Shown here: positions 1 to 8,980 of the stretch, in pieces
Layout of the letters: each line of letters starts with the position of its first letter
How positions within the stretch are numbered: position 1 is the first letter of the stretch
Source: Mycolicibacterium brisbanense
GTDB lineage: Bacteria > Actinomycetota > Actinomycetes > Mycobacteriales > Mycobacteriaceae
Direction: 5' to 3'
Assembly: GCF_001570425.1 (NCBI RefSeq)
Contig: NZ_BCSX01000005.1
Span: 1-39,307, forward strand
DNA length: 39,307 nucleotides
Position numbers and translations under genes: made by a program
The notes under the pieces: generated by a model
The model's input: only the letters and a program-made list of their open reading frames with translations
Told to the model about the DNA's origin: nothing
The model's database searches: none

Positions 1-634
1 TTGTACTCGGTCGTGAACGACCGGCGGGTTCGGGACATAGTGACATCCTTCCAGCGGGATCATCCATCCCGCTATCTCGATGTCCACCACCCGGGGGGAG
101 CCTCAGTCCACCTCCGGACTTCGACGGGGAGGTCGCGGGCGCGCTGTGGTCAGACGTGGATCCCGACAAGCGCGAGCTGACTGTGCGTCACACGCTGTCA
201 CGGGTGGACGACGAGCTGGTGCTGACCGAACCCAAAACGGACCGCTCACCGCGGCGGGTGCCGCTGCACCCGGGGCCGTGAGTGCGCTCAAGGGATGGCG
301 TACCCAGCAGCTGCAGGAACGGCTCGCCGCCGGTAATCAATGGACGGACACCGGGGTGGTGTTCGCCACCGAGTTTGGGACGATGGTCGACCCGCGCAAC
401 GTGCCGCGAAGGGTGGAGCTGGCGGCGGCGAAGGCGGGCATCGAGAACGTGGGTGCGCACAGCATGCGGCACAGTGCGGCCGTGGCGTGGCTGGCGTCGG
501 GCGTGCATATCAAGGCGGCGGCCGACCTGCTCGGGCACTCCTCCATAGCCATTACCGGCGACCGGTACGGGCACATCTCCGACGACACCGCCAGAGCTAC
601 GGTCGACGGTTTGGGTACGACGTTGGGCCTCTGA
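1..634 (+). pseudogene. Decayed phage-type tyrosine integrase, C-terminal part
   Basis: This is the catalytic half of a tyrosine recombinase broken across reading frames. The motifs LRRG (near 120), EPKTDRS (near 230), HSMR (460-471), LLGH (527-538) and the nucleophile in DRYGH (560-574) give the Arg, Lys, His, Arg, His and Tyr of the active site, but they lie in different frames. The frame reading LTVRHTLSRVDDELVL ends at a stop right after HPG near 278; one extra G there would restore HPGAVSAL and join it to the final frame. A second one-base loss near 130 separates LRRG from EVAG. The final frame is intact to the stop at 632-634. The 5' half lies outside the window or is unrecognisable. 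It is inactive and probably a relic of a phage or integrative element near tRNA-Pro. Confidence 0.8.
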
Positions 635-706
635 GCGCGCGCTCCCCTATTCCAATCGCTTGAGCAGTGCTTTGATGTTTGCTAGCGCACTCAGGAGGAG
701 CAGCCG

Positions 707-1072
707 ATGTCCGTCTCACCGCATTACGCCGGGGCCCTCGTCAGCGGGATCGCCGCCCTGGTCGTAGGCCTCAGTGTTGCGGCACCGGCCGACGCCGACG
801 ACACACAGGACCAGATATTTTTTACTTCATTGGGAAACAGGGGAATTAGTTGCCGTTCGCTTCCTGGATGCGCAGGCAACGACCAGCTGCTCGGCCTGGG
901 TCACGCGCTCTGCACCGATCTGTCCACTTCGCGTGACCCAGTGCTCGAGGCCAGGTCTCTGATCGCGAATCAGGGCTTCAGCGTAGAACAAGCTGCGGGA
1001 GTGGTCGGTTCGGCTATCGGCGCATACTGCCCCGAGTGGGTACCGGCACTTGATCGAGCGGCTGGGAACTAG
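707..1072 (+). CDS. Small secreted DUF732-type protein
   Basis: A 121-residue protein with an N-terminal signal peptide (hydrophobic stretch about residues 9-27, cleavage likely after the APADA region) and a mature part with four cysteines. The late pattern of short helix, QGFSVEQAAGVVGSAIGAYCPEW and C-terminus resembles the mycobacterial DUF732 family of small exported proteins with no known biochemical role. A good ribosome binding site (AGGAGG, 693-698) stands before the ATG. It sits between two integrase tails and looks like cargo or a local insertion; DUF732 genes are commonly found in many copies in mycobacteria. Function unknown. Confidence 0.75.
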   Translation: MSVSPHYAGALVSGIAALVVGLSVAAPADADDTQDQIFFTSLGNRGISCRSLPGCAGNDQLLGLGHALCTDLSTSRDPVLEARSLIANQGFSVEQAAGVVGSAIGAYCPEWVPALDRAAGN

Positions 1073-1085
1073 ACACCGTCCGGGG

Positions 1086-1127
1086 CTGCGGTCGGTCGAC
1101 GGTTTGGGTGCCGCACTCGGCCTGTGA
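1086..1127 (+). pseudogene. Vestigial second integrase C-terminal tail
   Basis: Positions 1095-1127 read VDGLGAALGL followed by TGA. This closely matches the last codons of the broken integrase upstream (602-634, VDGLGTTLGL and stop), at DNA level as well: the first twelve bases are identical. A GGTC duplication just before it breaks the frame. No other integrase homology is visible nearby, so only the last dozen codons survive. It suggests a second, related integrase once ended here, beside tRNA-Pro. Confidence 0.6.
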
Positions 1128-1173
1128 ACCGGTGTTCGAGCTGGTTGTGGTCAACCGTTGTGGTCAGGGCATG

Positions 1174-1206
1174 AAAAAGGCCGCTTCCCAACGTGGGAAA
1201 CGGCCT
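1174..1206 (-). terminator. Rho-independent terminator of tRNA-Pro
   Basis: On the minus strand, a hairpin (arms AGGCCG plus TTCCCA, 1178-1190, and their complements 1194-1206, with one C/A mismatch and a 3-base loop) is followed by five T residues (complement of 1174-1178). It lies seven bases after the CCA end of the tRNA. Confidence 0.85.
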
Positions 1207-1212
1207 CTGGCC

Positions 1213-1289
<77 letters not shown>

Positions 1290-1365
1290 TGGTGCACCCG
1301 GATCTCTCCGGCAGCGGTCGAAAGCCTACCGCAGCCGCCCGCTGTTTTCGTAATCGCCCCACCCG

Positions 1366-2148
1366 TCACATGTCGACGGTCAGGGCGCGGGGGTCGGCCT
1401 GCCGCTGGCGTTCGGTCAGAGACGCGTCGATCGTCACGGTGACCAGGGCGGGAGCGTCGCCGAGAGATGCCAGCACGGTCCCGTCGGGCGCAACGGCCAA
1501 GCTGTGCCCGGTCGACACGGGCGCGGACTGGGTCACCGCGGCGACGTGACAGATGTTCTCGATCGCGCGAGCCCCGGCAAGCGTCGACCACTGCGTGACC
1601 TTGCCCGGCCCCGGCACCCACGATGACAGCACCGCGAGAACCGTCGCACCTGCCCGCGCCTGGCGTCGGCTGATCTCCGGAAAACGCAGCTCGTAGCACG
1701 TCTGCAGCCCAAAGACGGTCGAGCCGATGCGGACTGTCGACGGGTCGGTTCCGTCTCCTGGGCTGATGTGCGTCGACTCGCTGAACACCCCGACGTCGTA
1801 GAGCAGCGCTTTGCGATGCCGACCCAGAAACGTCCCGGAGGCACCCCAGGCGGCCAGCGTGTTGAACGGCCGCGCGGGCTCGTCCGGATTGACCTCGACC
1901 AAGCCCGCGACGATCGCGATACCGAGCCGGGCAGCCAGTTCCGCCAATGCAGAACCGAACGGCCCGTCGAGCGGCTCGGCCACCGAAGCGAAAGTGCCGT
2001 CCACGACGGGCTTTTCGTACATCGCGTATTCCGGGAACAGCACCACCTCGGCGCCGTCGGCCTGGGCCGAGGTGGCGGCAGAGGTGATCTGCTCGAGGTT
2101 GGCGGCGACGTCGGTGCCCGAACCGATCTGCGCCAGTGCGACCTTCAC
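1366..2148 (-). CDS. Nitrilase-superfamily carbon-nitrogen hydrolase
   Basis: A 260-residue member of the nitrilase/amidase superfamily, which hydrolyses C-N bonds of amides, nitriles or carbamoyl compounds with a Glu-Lys-Cys triad. The triad is visible: Glu40 (LFPEYAM), Lys113 (GRHRKALLYD) and Cys151 (LQTCYELRFPE). Length is normal for the family. The GTG start at 2148 is chosen because VKVALAQIG is the conserved N-terminus and lies four bases after the permease stop; an upstream extension would run into the permease gene. It is the last gene of a nitrilase-permease-nitrilase operon. The substrate cannot be read from the sequence; an amide or other nitrogen compound imported by the neighbouring permease is a reasonable inference. 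Confidence 0.9.
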   Translation of the reverse strand: MKVALAQIGSGTDVAANLEQITSAATSAQADGAEVVLFPEYAMYEKPVVDGTFASVAEPLDGPFGSALAELAARLGIAIVAGLVEVNPDEPARPFNTLAAWGASGTFLGRHRKALLYDVGVFSESTHISPGDGTDPSTVRIGSTVFGLQTCYELRFPEISRRQARAGATVLAVLSSWVPGPGKVTQWSTLAGARAIENICHVAAVTQSAPVSTGHSLAVAPDGTVLASLGDAPALVTVTIDASLTERQRQADPRALTVDM

Positions 2149-2152
2149 GCTC

Positions 2153-3544
2153 TCACTGTGCCGCAGGTTGGGCGATCTCGATCTCCGCTTGATCGACGGC
2201 GATCTCCGGTGGCAGCTCCTTGAACCCATGGCTCGTCACGGCCAGCACCACGATGCCGATGCCCAGCCAACTCAGCCCGAGGACGATGGCCCGGCTGTCG
2301 AGCTGCATCAACAGATATGACGTGATGATCGCACCGATGGCCGGCGCCACGACGTAGAGCAGTGGGTTGTGCGCGACACCCGCGGCGCGCTGGCGGAAGT
2401 AGTAAACGATGACCGAGACGTTCACCAGGGTGAACGCGACGAACGCGCCGAAGTTGATGAACGACGTCGAGGTCGCGACGTCGAGGAACACCGCCAGCAG
2501 ACCGACCACGCCGACCATCACGAGGTTGACCGCCGGGGTTCGGAACTTCGCGTTGATCTTGCCGAACACCGACCGCGGCAGTGTGCCGTCGCGGCCCATC
2601 GCGAACAGCAGCCGCGAGGCCGACGCCTGTGCGGCGATCCCGGACGCGAACTGCGCCAGGATCAGGCCGGCGAGGAACACCGCGCCGAAGAGGTTTCCGC
2701 CGATCTGCTTGGCGATCTCCAGCGCCGCCGACGACGAATCGCTGAATTCCCCACCGGGATGGACCAATTGGGTGGTGTACGCAACGAGCAGGAAGATCGC
2801 GCCGCCGATCAGCGCGATGAGCATGATGGCGCGCGGCATGTTCTTGCGGGGTTCGACGGCCTCCTCGGTGAATGTGGTCACCGCGTCGAAGCCCAGGAAG
2901 CAATAGGCGGCGATGGCCGCACCGGCGGTCACTCCCCCGATGCTGGCACCGATCCCGCTGAACGGGCTGACGCTCACCAGACCACCGGCCCCGGCGTCGC
3001 GGAACACCGCGGCGACCGAGAGCGCCACAAACAGCACGATTACGAGCAGCTGGAAAGCCATCAGCAGGTAGTTGGCCTTGTCGGCGACCTTGATGCCGAT
3101 GACGTTGAGCGCGGTGGTGATCAGGATGAACCCGATGACCCACAGCCAGCCGGGCACCGCGGGGAATTGCGCTTCCAGATACGCCGCTCCGATCAGCCAG
3201 ATGACCATGGGCAGGAACAGGTAGTCGAGCAGCACCGCCCAGCCGGTGAGGAATCCGATGCGGGTGTCGATGGTGCGGCGTACGTAGGTGTATGCCGAGC
3301 CCGACACGGGATAGGCCGCCGCCATCCGGCCGTAGCTGGAGGCTGTGAACAGCATGGCCACCAACGCGATCAGGTACGCCGACGCCGACGCCCCTGCGGT
3401 CGCAGCGGCGACCACACCGAAGATGCCGAGCACGATCAGCGGCGTCATGTACGCCAGGCCGAACAGCACCAGCGAGCGTAACCCGAGGGCACGCACCAAA
3501 GTTGGCTGCCCCGAGGCTGTTTGGGTCATTGCGGTGTCTTTCAT
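2153..3544 (-). CDS. APC-family amino acid/amine permease
   Basis: A 463-residue polytopic membrane protein with about 12 hydrophobic segments. The N-terminal GLRSLVLFGLAYMTPLIVLG and the segment AAYPVSGSAYTYVRR are typical of the amino acid-polyamine-organocation family (basic or neutral amino acids, amines). It should be an inner-membrane importer. The ATG at 3544 overlaps the stop of the upstream nitrilase (ATGA), which suggests translational coupling; a second ATG at 3529 (MTQTASGQ) is also possible. Lying between two C-N hydrolases and facing a GntR regulator, it probably brings in their substrate. Exact substrate unknown. Confidence 0.9.
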   Translation of the reverse strand: MKDTAMTQTASGQPTLVRALGLRSLVLFGLAYMTPLIVLGIFGVVAAATAGASASAYLIALVAMLFTASSYGRMAAAYPVSGSAYTYVRRTIDTRIGFLTGWAVLLDYLFLPMVIWLIGAAYLEAQFPAVPGWLWVIGFILITTALNVIGIKVADKANYLLMAFQLLVIVLFVALSVAAVFRDAGAGGLVSVSPFSGIGASIGGVTAGAAIAAYCFLGFDAVTTFTEEAVEPRKNMPRAIMLIALIGGAIFLLVAYTTQLVHPGGEFSDSSSAALEIAKQIGGNLFGAVFLAGLILAQFASGIAAQASASRLLFAMGRDGTLPRSVFGKINAKFRTPAVNLVMVGVVGLLAVFLDVATSTSFINFGAFVAFTLVNVSVIVYYFRQRAAGVAHNPLLYVVAPAIGAIITSYLLMQLDSRAIVLGLSWLGIGIVVLAVTSHGFKELPPEIAVDQAEIEIAQPAAQ

Positions 3545-4431
3545 TCGGCGTGGTAGTTCGAGGGTGACCAGCGCTGCGGATCGATGCGCCCGTCGTAGAG
3601 CGGTAGCGGAATGGGTCGGTCGGACGGCCCGAACTGATCCCACATGCGGTTGGTTCCGGCGGTGCCGCGTTCGCGGACCGCCGCGACGGCCCCGAAGTCG
3701 ATGTGCTGGTAGAGCACTGCGGGTGTCTCATCCGAACTTTCCTGCAGCACAGCACCTTCGGGGTCGACGAGGATGCTGCGGCCCATCCCGACGGGACCCG
3801 CACAGTTGACGCTGACCGTGAATACCTGGTTGACGATCGAATTCGCCCGCGCCAGCACCAGTTCCTGAAAGCGGTCCGGGGTGGTGGTCTTGACGACGTT
3901 GACGATTACGTCGGCGCCCATCCAGGCGAGGTGACGGCTCAGTTCGGGGAACCAGGCGTCGTAGCAGATGGACAATCCGAGGCGCCCGACGTCGGGGATG
4001 TCGACGGTGACGAACGTGTCGCCCGGCGTGAACTTCTCGTACGGGCGCCACGGAAAGATCTTGCGGTAGGACCCCGCCAAGCGACCGTCGGGCGAGAAAA
4101 CCGGTGCGGTGTTGAACAACTCGCCGCCTTCCCCGAGCTCCAACACCGAGCCGGGGACCAGCCACGCGTCGGCGGAGCGGGCGACCTCGCCCAGTGCCGC
4201 GATCAGCGGGCCGTCCAGTGGTTCGGCGGCCTTCGCGAGGGTGTCGGTGTCGTCGGTGCCGAACAGATGAATCTCGGGATAGACGATCAACGCCGGGCCC
4301 GCCACCGCCTCGCGCACGCGCATCACGTCGGCCGCGAACTCTGTGACGGTGTCGGTTCGACCGAACACCGGCAGACCCTCCATCGGCAGCGGTGTCGCCT
4401 GAACTGCAGCGACTGTGAACGATCCGGGCAC
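3541..4431 (-). CDS. Nitrilase-superfamily carbon-nitrogen hydrolase
   Basis: A 296-residue nitrilase-superfamily protein with the triad Glu53 (IVYPEIH), Lys124 (SYRKIFPW) and Cys156 (LSICYDAWFPE). The CYDAWFPE context and longer C-terminus set it apart from the second nitrilase of the operon (CYELRFPE), so the two are not recent duplicates and probably act on different compounds. It starts at GTG 4431, preceded by GGAGG at good spacing. It is the first gene of the operon and its upstream region carries two palindromes next to the divergent GntR gene. Whether it is an amidase, nitrilase or carbamoylase cannot be decided here. Confidence 0.9.
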   Translation of the reverse strand: MPGSFTVAAVQATPLPMEGLPVFGRTDTVTEFAADVMRVREAVAGPALIVYPEIHLFGTDDTDTLAKAAEPLDGPLIAALGEVARSADAWLVPGSVLELGEGGELFNTAPVFSPDGRLAGSYRKIFPWRPYEKFTPGDTFVTVDIPDVGRLGLSICYDAWFPELSRHLAWMGADVIVNVVKTTTPDRFQELVLARANSIVNQVFTVSVNCAGPVGMGRSILVDPEGAVLQESSDETPAVLYQHIDFGAVAAVRERGTAGTNRMWDQFGPSDRPIPLPLYDGRIDPQRWSPSNYHAE

Positions 4432-4453
4432 CGGGACCTCCGAGAAGTTAATA

Positions 4454-4466
4454 GCTCACAATGAGC
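4454..4466. promoter_or_regulatory. Probable GntR operator, copy 1
   Basis: Perfect palindrome GCTCA-CAA-TGAGC in the divergent region between the nitrilase operon and the GntR gene. It has the same 5-3-5 design as a second copy centred 32 bases away, about three helical turns. It lies close to the nitrilase start, near an AT-rich -10-like TATTAA on the minus strand. Binding by the adjacent regulator is inferred. Confidence 0.6.
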
Positions 4467-4485
4467 GAATTAAGGAAGGATATTA

Positions 4486-4498
4486 GTTCAGGATGAAC
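4486..4498. promoter_or_regulatory. Probable GntR operator, copy 2
   Basis: Perfect palindrome GTTCA-GGA-TGAAC. Together with copy 1 it gives a half-site consensus G(T/C)TCA. It lies 33 bases before the regulator start, where it could also serve autoregulation. Confidence 0.6.
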
Positions 4499-4531
4499 AA
4501 ATAAGGCAATAGGTCCCGTACCCTCAATGTC

Positions 4532-5281
4532 ATGACGCTGTCGGCCGGGGATGCGCACCCGGCGTTGAGCGCACCCGCGGTCGCGGGCATCACCCGCCTG
4601 AGTGCGGCCGACACCGTGCGGGCACGGCTCGAACTGGCCATGGAACTGGAACTCATGGCCGCCGGCGAAAAGCTGCCCGCCGAACCCGACATCGCCGAAG
4701 CCCTGGACGTCAGCGTGGCCACGGTGCGACGTGCCCTGCAGTCGATGGCCGACGAGGGTCTGGTGGTCCGCCGGCGCGGCCGGGCCGGCGGGACGTTCGT
4801 CGCCCGCAGTGGCACCGCGGTAAGCCCGGGATCCGACCGTCCATCGGCCACCTTCCGCGCCGACGCCGCCGAGGTGCATCGCCTCATCGATTTGCGAGCC
4901 CTGGCCGAAGACGCGCTCAGCGCCGCCGCGGCGCATGCCGCATCCGACGAGGAAATCGACGCGCTCGCAGCCATCGTCGCCGAGGCGGCTGCGACGACCG
5001 ACTGGACCAACTATCACAACGCCGATCAGCGCTTCCACGAATCAGTAGCTGCGGCAAGCCATCTCGACTGGGCGATCAACACCTACTGCGACGTGCTGCA
5101 CGGGCTGTACCGCTATTTCATCCCGTACCCGATCAGCTATCTGCACACAGTCAACCTCGAACACGCCCAACTGGTCGACGCGTTACGCCACCGCGACAGC
5201 CGGGCGGCGTCCGAGATCGCCCGCAACCACGTGCTGACCCTGCACAAGACGATGTACGTCGGGCTGCGGCAACCGACCTAG
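4532..5281 (+). CDS. GntR-family regulator with FCD-type ligand domain
   Basis: A 249-residue transcription factor. Residues about 24-95 form the GntR winged helix-turn-helix (AGEKLPAEPDIAEALDVSVA, then TVRRALQSMADEGLVVRRRG). The C-terminal helical domain (about 105-245) has the acidic/His pattern of FCD domains, including DLRALAEDAL, NADQRFHESV and RNHVLTLH, where a metal and an organic acid or amino-acid-like effector usually bind. It is divergent from the nitrilase-permease-nitrilase operon, with two palindromes in the 100-base gap, so it most likely controls that operon and itself. It ends one base before the convergent TauE gene. No strong ribosome binding site is seen before ATG 4532. 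Confidence 0.88.
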   Translation: MTLSAGDAHPALSAPAVAGITRLSAADTVRARLELAMELELMAAGEKLPAEPDIAEALDVSVATVRRALQSMADEGLVVRRRGRAGGTFVARSGTAVSPGSDRPSATFRADAAEVHRLIDLRALAEDALSAAAAHAASDEEIDALAAIVAEAAATTDWTNYHNADQRFHESVAAASHLDWAINTYCDVLHGLYRYFIPYPISYLHTVNLEHAQLVDALRHRDSRAASEIARNHVLTLHKTMYVGLRQPT

Positions 5282-5282
5282 G

Positions 5283-6074
5283 TCAGACGGTCACCAGCCG
5301 GTAGAGCCCGATCAGCCCCACCACCACGATCACGCCCCGCAGCGCGTTGGGCGACAACCTGCGTCCGTAGTGCGCGCCGAGGAAACCGCCGATCAGCGAA
5401 CCCACCGCGATCAGCCCCGCGGCGGTCCAGCTGATCCGGTCGAACGCGACGATGGTGTAGGCGACCGCGGCAACGATGTTCACCAGCAGCGACAGCAGGT
5501 TCTTGGCGGCGTTCATCCGCTGGATCGACTCGGGCAGCAGTGCGCCCATCACAGCGATGAGCAGGATGCCCTGTGCCGCAGTGAAATATCCGCCGTAGAT
5601 ACCCACGGCGAAGGTTCCCAGCACCAGCGCGACCATCCGTCGTGAGCTCACGTGATCCGCGGACTGCCCGGATTCCTCGGCCCGCCGTCGCGCCCACGCC
5701 TGGATCCGCGGGCCGATCACCACCAGCACCAGCGCCAGGATCAGCAGCACCGGCACCACCTGGACGAACACCTTCTCCGGCAGGTGCAGCAGCAACCACG
5801 ACCCCAATCCGGCGCCGATCAGCGAGCCGGGAATCTGCCATCGCAGTCGGTTCCACTGCCCGCGCAGTTCGCGGCGATACCCCCACGTGCCCGACACACC
5901 ACCGGCAACCAGGCCGATCGCGTTGGACATCGTCGCGGTGACCGGCGGAAAGCCCAGCGTCACCAGCGTGGGAAAGGTGATCAGAGTGCCCGATCCGACG
6001 ACGGCGTTGATCGCGCCCGCCCCGACTCCCGCCAAGGCAATCAAGATCATGTGGGTGACAGACACTCGGGCCAC
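5283..6074 (-). CDS. TauE/SafE-family membrane transporter
   Basis: A 263-residue integral membrane protein with about 8 hydrophobic segments. The N-terminal GVGAGAINAVVGSGTLITFP and the mid-protein GIYGGYFTAAQGILL are the two glycine-rich repeats of the TauE/SafE family, whose members export sulfite, sulfoacetate or other organic anions. It is alone on its strand, convergent with the GntR gene (one-base gap), with its own upstream region at 6075-6140. The transported anion is not known; a link with the nitrilase operon is possible but unsupported. Confidence 0.85.
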   Translation of the reverse strand: MARVSVTHMILIALAGVGAGAINAVVGSGTLITFPTLVTLGFPPVTATMSNAIGLVAGGVSGTWGYRRELRGQWNRLRWQIPGSLIGAGLGSWLLLHLPEKVFVQVVPVLLILALVLVVIGPRIQAWARRRAEESGQSADHVSSRRMVALVLGTFAVGIYGGYFTAAQGILLIAVMGALLPESIQRMNAAKNLLSLLVNIVAAVAYTIVAFDRISWTAAGLIAVGSLIGGFLGAHYGRRLSPNALRGVIVVVGLIGLYRLVTV

Positions 6075-6140
6075 CTTATCGGCCCGGTTTGTGGAGTTTT
6101 ACCCGCACCCGGTACGGCTGAGACTCCATAAGTCACGCGG

Positions 6141-7559
6141 CTACCGGCGCTTGGGGGCGCCCCTCTTCTCGCGGACCCGCACATTGATCCGGATCGGGCT
6201 GCCTTCGAATCCGAACGTCTCCCGCAGCCGGCGCTCCAGGAACCGACGGTAACCGGCCTCCAGGAACCCCGAGGTGAACAGCACGAACGTCGGCGGCCGG
6301 GTCGCGGCCTGGGTCGCGAACAGGATGCGGGGCTGCTTGCCGCCGCGCACCGGAGGCGGCGTCGCGGCGATCACCTCCTTGAGGAAGGTGTTGAGCTGGC
6401 CGGTCGAGATGCGCATGTCCCAGGAGGCCAGCGAGGTCTCCAGCGCCGGCACCAACTTCTGCACCGCACGGCCGGTCTTGGCCGAGATGTTCACCCGCGG
6501 GGCCCACTGCACCTGCGCCAGCTGCCGTTCGATCTCACGGTCCAGGTCGTGACGCCGGTCCTCGTCGACCAGGTCCCACTTGTTGAAGACCAGCACCAGC
6601 GCCCGGCCCGCTTCGATCACCATCGACAGCACGCGCTGGTCCTGCTCGGTCAGCGGCTGGGATCCGTCGATCAACACCATGACCACTTCGGCGGCGTCGA
6701 TCGCACCGTGCGTGCGTACCGAGGCGTAGAACTCGTGACCGCTGGCCTGCCCGACCTTGCGACGCAGCCCCGCGGTGTCGATGAAACGCCAGACCTTGCC
6801 ACCCAATTCGATCAGTGAGTCGACCGGATCGACCGTGGTGCCCGCGACGTCGTGCACCACCGATCGCTCATCGCCGGCCAGCCGGTTGAGCAACGAGCTC
6901 TTGCCGACGTTCGGCTTACCGACCAGCGCGACGCGCCGCGGGCCACCGCCCCCGCCGGACAGTTCCGACACCTCGGGCAGTTTCGCCATCACCTCGTCGA
7001 GCAGATCGGCGACCCCGCGCCCGTGCATGGCGCTGATCGGGTGGGGTTCCCCGATGCCCAGCGACCACAGAGCCGCGGCATCGGCCTCGCCGCGTTCGGT
7101 GTCAACCTTGTTGGCCGCCAAGAAAACCGGCTTGCCGGACTTGCGTAGCAGCCTGGCAGCGGCCTCGTCGGCCGCGGTCGCCCCGACCACCGCGTCGACA
7201 ACGAGGATGATGGCGTCGGCCGTGCGCATCGCGACCTGTGCCTGGTCGGCCACGAGCTGTTGCAGCCCTTTGGCGTCGGGTTCCCATCCTCCGGTGTCCT
7301 GCACCATGAATCGCCGGCCCAGCCAGTTGGCGTCATAGGACACCCGGTCGCGGGTCACGCCGGGGATGTCCTGAACGACGGCTTCCCGGCGGCCGAGGAT
7401 CCGGTTCACCAGGGTGGACTTGCCGACATTCGGCCGGCCCACCACGGCCACCACGGGTGGTGGAGCTGCGGCTTCCTCGATCGCTTCGGCGACCTCGGCC
7501 GCACCGAGTTCCCAGTCGCTTTCGTCAGCCCACGTGCCGTCGGAGGATTCCGAGCTCAT
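6141..7559 (-). CDS. der: Ribosome-assembly GTPase Der (EngA)
   Basis: A 472-residue tandem GTPase needed for 50S ribosomal subunit maturation. Two complete G domains are visible: P-loops GRPNVGKS (41-48) and GKPNVGKS (214-221), with DTGG (88-91) and ANKVD (149-153) in the first, and DTAGL and FNKWD in the second, followed by the C-terminal KH-like domain. The roughly 35-residue acidic N-terminal extension is common in actinobacteria. The start ATG overlaps the cmk stop (ATGA), so the two are translationally coupled at the end of the parA-scpA-scpB-rluB-cmk-der operon. Confidence 0.97.
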   Translation of the reverse strand: MSSESSDGTWADESDWELGAAEVAEAIEEAAAPPPVVAVVGRPNVGKSTLVNRILGRREAVVQDIPGVTRDRVSYDANWLGRRFMVQDTGGWEPDAKGLQQLVADQAQVAMRTADAIILVVDAVVGATAADEAAARLLRKSGKPVFLAANKVDTERGEADAAALWSLGIGEPHPISAMHGRGVADLLDEVMAKLPEVSELSGGGGGPRRVALVGKPNVGKSSLLNRLAGDERSVVHDVAGTTVDPVDSLIELGGKVWRFIDTAGLRRKVGQASGHEFYASVRTHGAIDAAEVVMVLIDGSQPLTEQDQRVLSMVIEAGRALVLVFNKWDLVDEDRRHDLDREIERQLAQVQWAPRVNISAKTGRAVQKLVPALETSLASWDMRISTGQLNTFLKEVIAATPPPVRGGKQPRILFATQAATRPPTFVLFTSGFLEAGYRRFLERRLRETFGFEGSPIRINVRVREKRGAPKRR

Positions 7560-8242
7560 CGTCGCACTCCTGCATGCTGGGTCACGAGCTCCAAAAGGTG
7601 TGTGACCACTTGGCTTTCATCCATGTCGCTGGTGTCGACCACCAGTGCGTCGTCGGCGGCCCGCAGCGGTGAGACCGCCCGGGTCGAATCGAGATGATCC
7701 CGCCGCTGCACGTCGGCCAGCACGGTCGCGTAGTCGTCGGGCAACCCGCCCGCGATGTTCTGCGCGTTACGCCGCCGCGCCCGCTCCTCGGCCGAGGCCG
7801 TGAGGAAGATCTTCACGTCGGCATCCGGCAGGACGACAGTGCCGATGTCGCGGCCCTCCACCACAACTCGGCCACCGCCGGCCGCCAGAGCACGCTGCAG
7901 ATCCACCAGCCGGGTGCGCACCGACGGCACAGCCGACACCGCCGACACCGCACGCGTCACCTCGTCACCGCGGATTTCGGTCGAGACGTCCTCGCCTGCG
8001 AGGTAGGCCCGGTCCTCGTTGGGGTCCGATCCCACGCCGACTTCCACGTCGGCAGCCACGCCCTCGATGGCAGGCACGTCGGTGAGGTCGACGCCGGCAC
8101 GCAGCACCGCCAACGTGACGATCCGGTACATCGCCCCGGTGTCCAGGTACCGCGCCCCCAGGGCACGCGCCAAACCTCTTGACACCGAAGACTTTCCGGT
8201 TCCGGCCGGACCGTCGACCGTTACCACCAATGACCCGCTCAC
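7556..8242 (-). CDS. cmk: Cytidylate kinase
   Basis: A 228-residue CMP/dCMP kinase that phosphorylates (d)CMP with ATP in the cytoplasm. The P-loop GPAGTGKSS (11-19), the CMP-binding [11 protein letters not shown] and the later [15 protein letters not shown] and lid SAEERARRR are all in order and the length is usual. It starts with GTG overlapping the rluB stop (GTGA) and ends overlapping der. Confidence 0.97.
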   Translation of the reverse strand: MSGSLVVTVDGPAGTGKSSVSRGLARALGARYLDTGAMYRIVTLAVLRAGVDLTDVPAIEGVAADVEVGVGSDPNEDRAYLAGEDVSTEIRGDEVTRAVSAVSAVPSVRTRLVDLQRALAAGGGRVVVEGRDIGTVVLPDADVKIFLTASAEERARRRNAQNIAGGLPDDYATVLADVQRRDHLDSTRAVSPLRAADDALVVDTSDMDESQVVTHLLELVTQHAGVRR

Positions 8243-8979
8243 AAACCCACCGCCTGATAAAGCTCGCCGACCTCTTTGCGGCTAAGCGCTCGGATACTGC
8301 CCGGCCGCTGATCCCCCAGCGACACTGTGCCGATATCGGTGCGTACCAGTTCCTGCACCGGGTAATCCACCGCGGCCAAGAGCCGCCGCACAATCCGGTT
8401 GCGTCCCTCGTGCAGGACGACCTTCACCATGGTCTTGCCGGGCAGGGTGTCGACCACCGCGAAATCGTCGACATGAGCCGGTCCGTCCTCCAGTTCGACA
8501 CCGGCCCGCAGCTTCTTGCCCAGCCCCCGCGGCACCGTGCCGAGCACGGTCGCGATGTAGGTCTTGGGCACTTCGAAGGACGGGTGCATGAGCCGGTGGG
8601 CCAGCTCTCCGTCGTTGGTCAGCAGCAGCAGACCCTCGGTGTCGGCGTCCAATCGGCCCACGTGGAAAAGCTTCTGGTTACCGCGAACCCGGTGCTCCAC
8701 CAAGTCGCCCACACACGGACGGCCCCGATCGTCGGACATCGTCGAGTGCATGCCGCGCGGCTTGTTGATCGCCAGGTACACCAGGGTGTCGTCGAGCACG
8801 ATCCGGGACCCGTCCACCCGGATCTCCGCGACAGCGGGATCAACCCGGGTGCCCAGTTCGGTGACCACTCGGCCGTCGACCTCGACGCGGCCGTCGGTGA
8901 TCATCCGCTCGGCGACGCGACGGGACGCAATTCCCGCCTGCGACAACACTTTTTGTAGGCGCACACCTTCGTCAACCAT
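8239..8979 (-). CDS. rluB: 23S rRNA pseudouridine synthase, RluB/RsuA family
   Basis: A 246-residue enzyme that converts a uridine of 23S rRNA to pseudouridine. An N-terminal S4 RNA-binding domain (about 5-50, [19 protein letters not shown]) is followed by the catalytic domain with the motif [10 protein letters not shown], catalytic Asp111. The start ATG at 8979 is one base after the scpB stop; longer versions would overlap scpB and lack family similarity. Gene order scpA-scpB-rluB is widely conserved in bacteria. Confidence 0.95.
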   Translation of the reverse strand: MVDEGVRLQKVLSQAGIASRRVAERMITDGRVEVDGRVVTELGTRVDPAVAEIRVDGSRIVLDDTLVYLAINKPRGMHSTMSDDRGRPCVGDLVEHRVRGNQKLFHVGRLDADTEGLLLLTNDGELAHRLMHPSFEVPKTYIATVLGTVPRGLGKKLRAGVELEDGPAHVDDFAVVDTLPGKTMVKVVLHEGRNRIVRRLLAAVDYPVQELVRTDIGTVSLGDQRPGSIRALSRKEVGELYQAVGL

Positions 8980-8980
8980 G

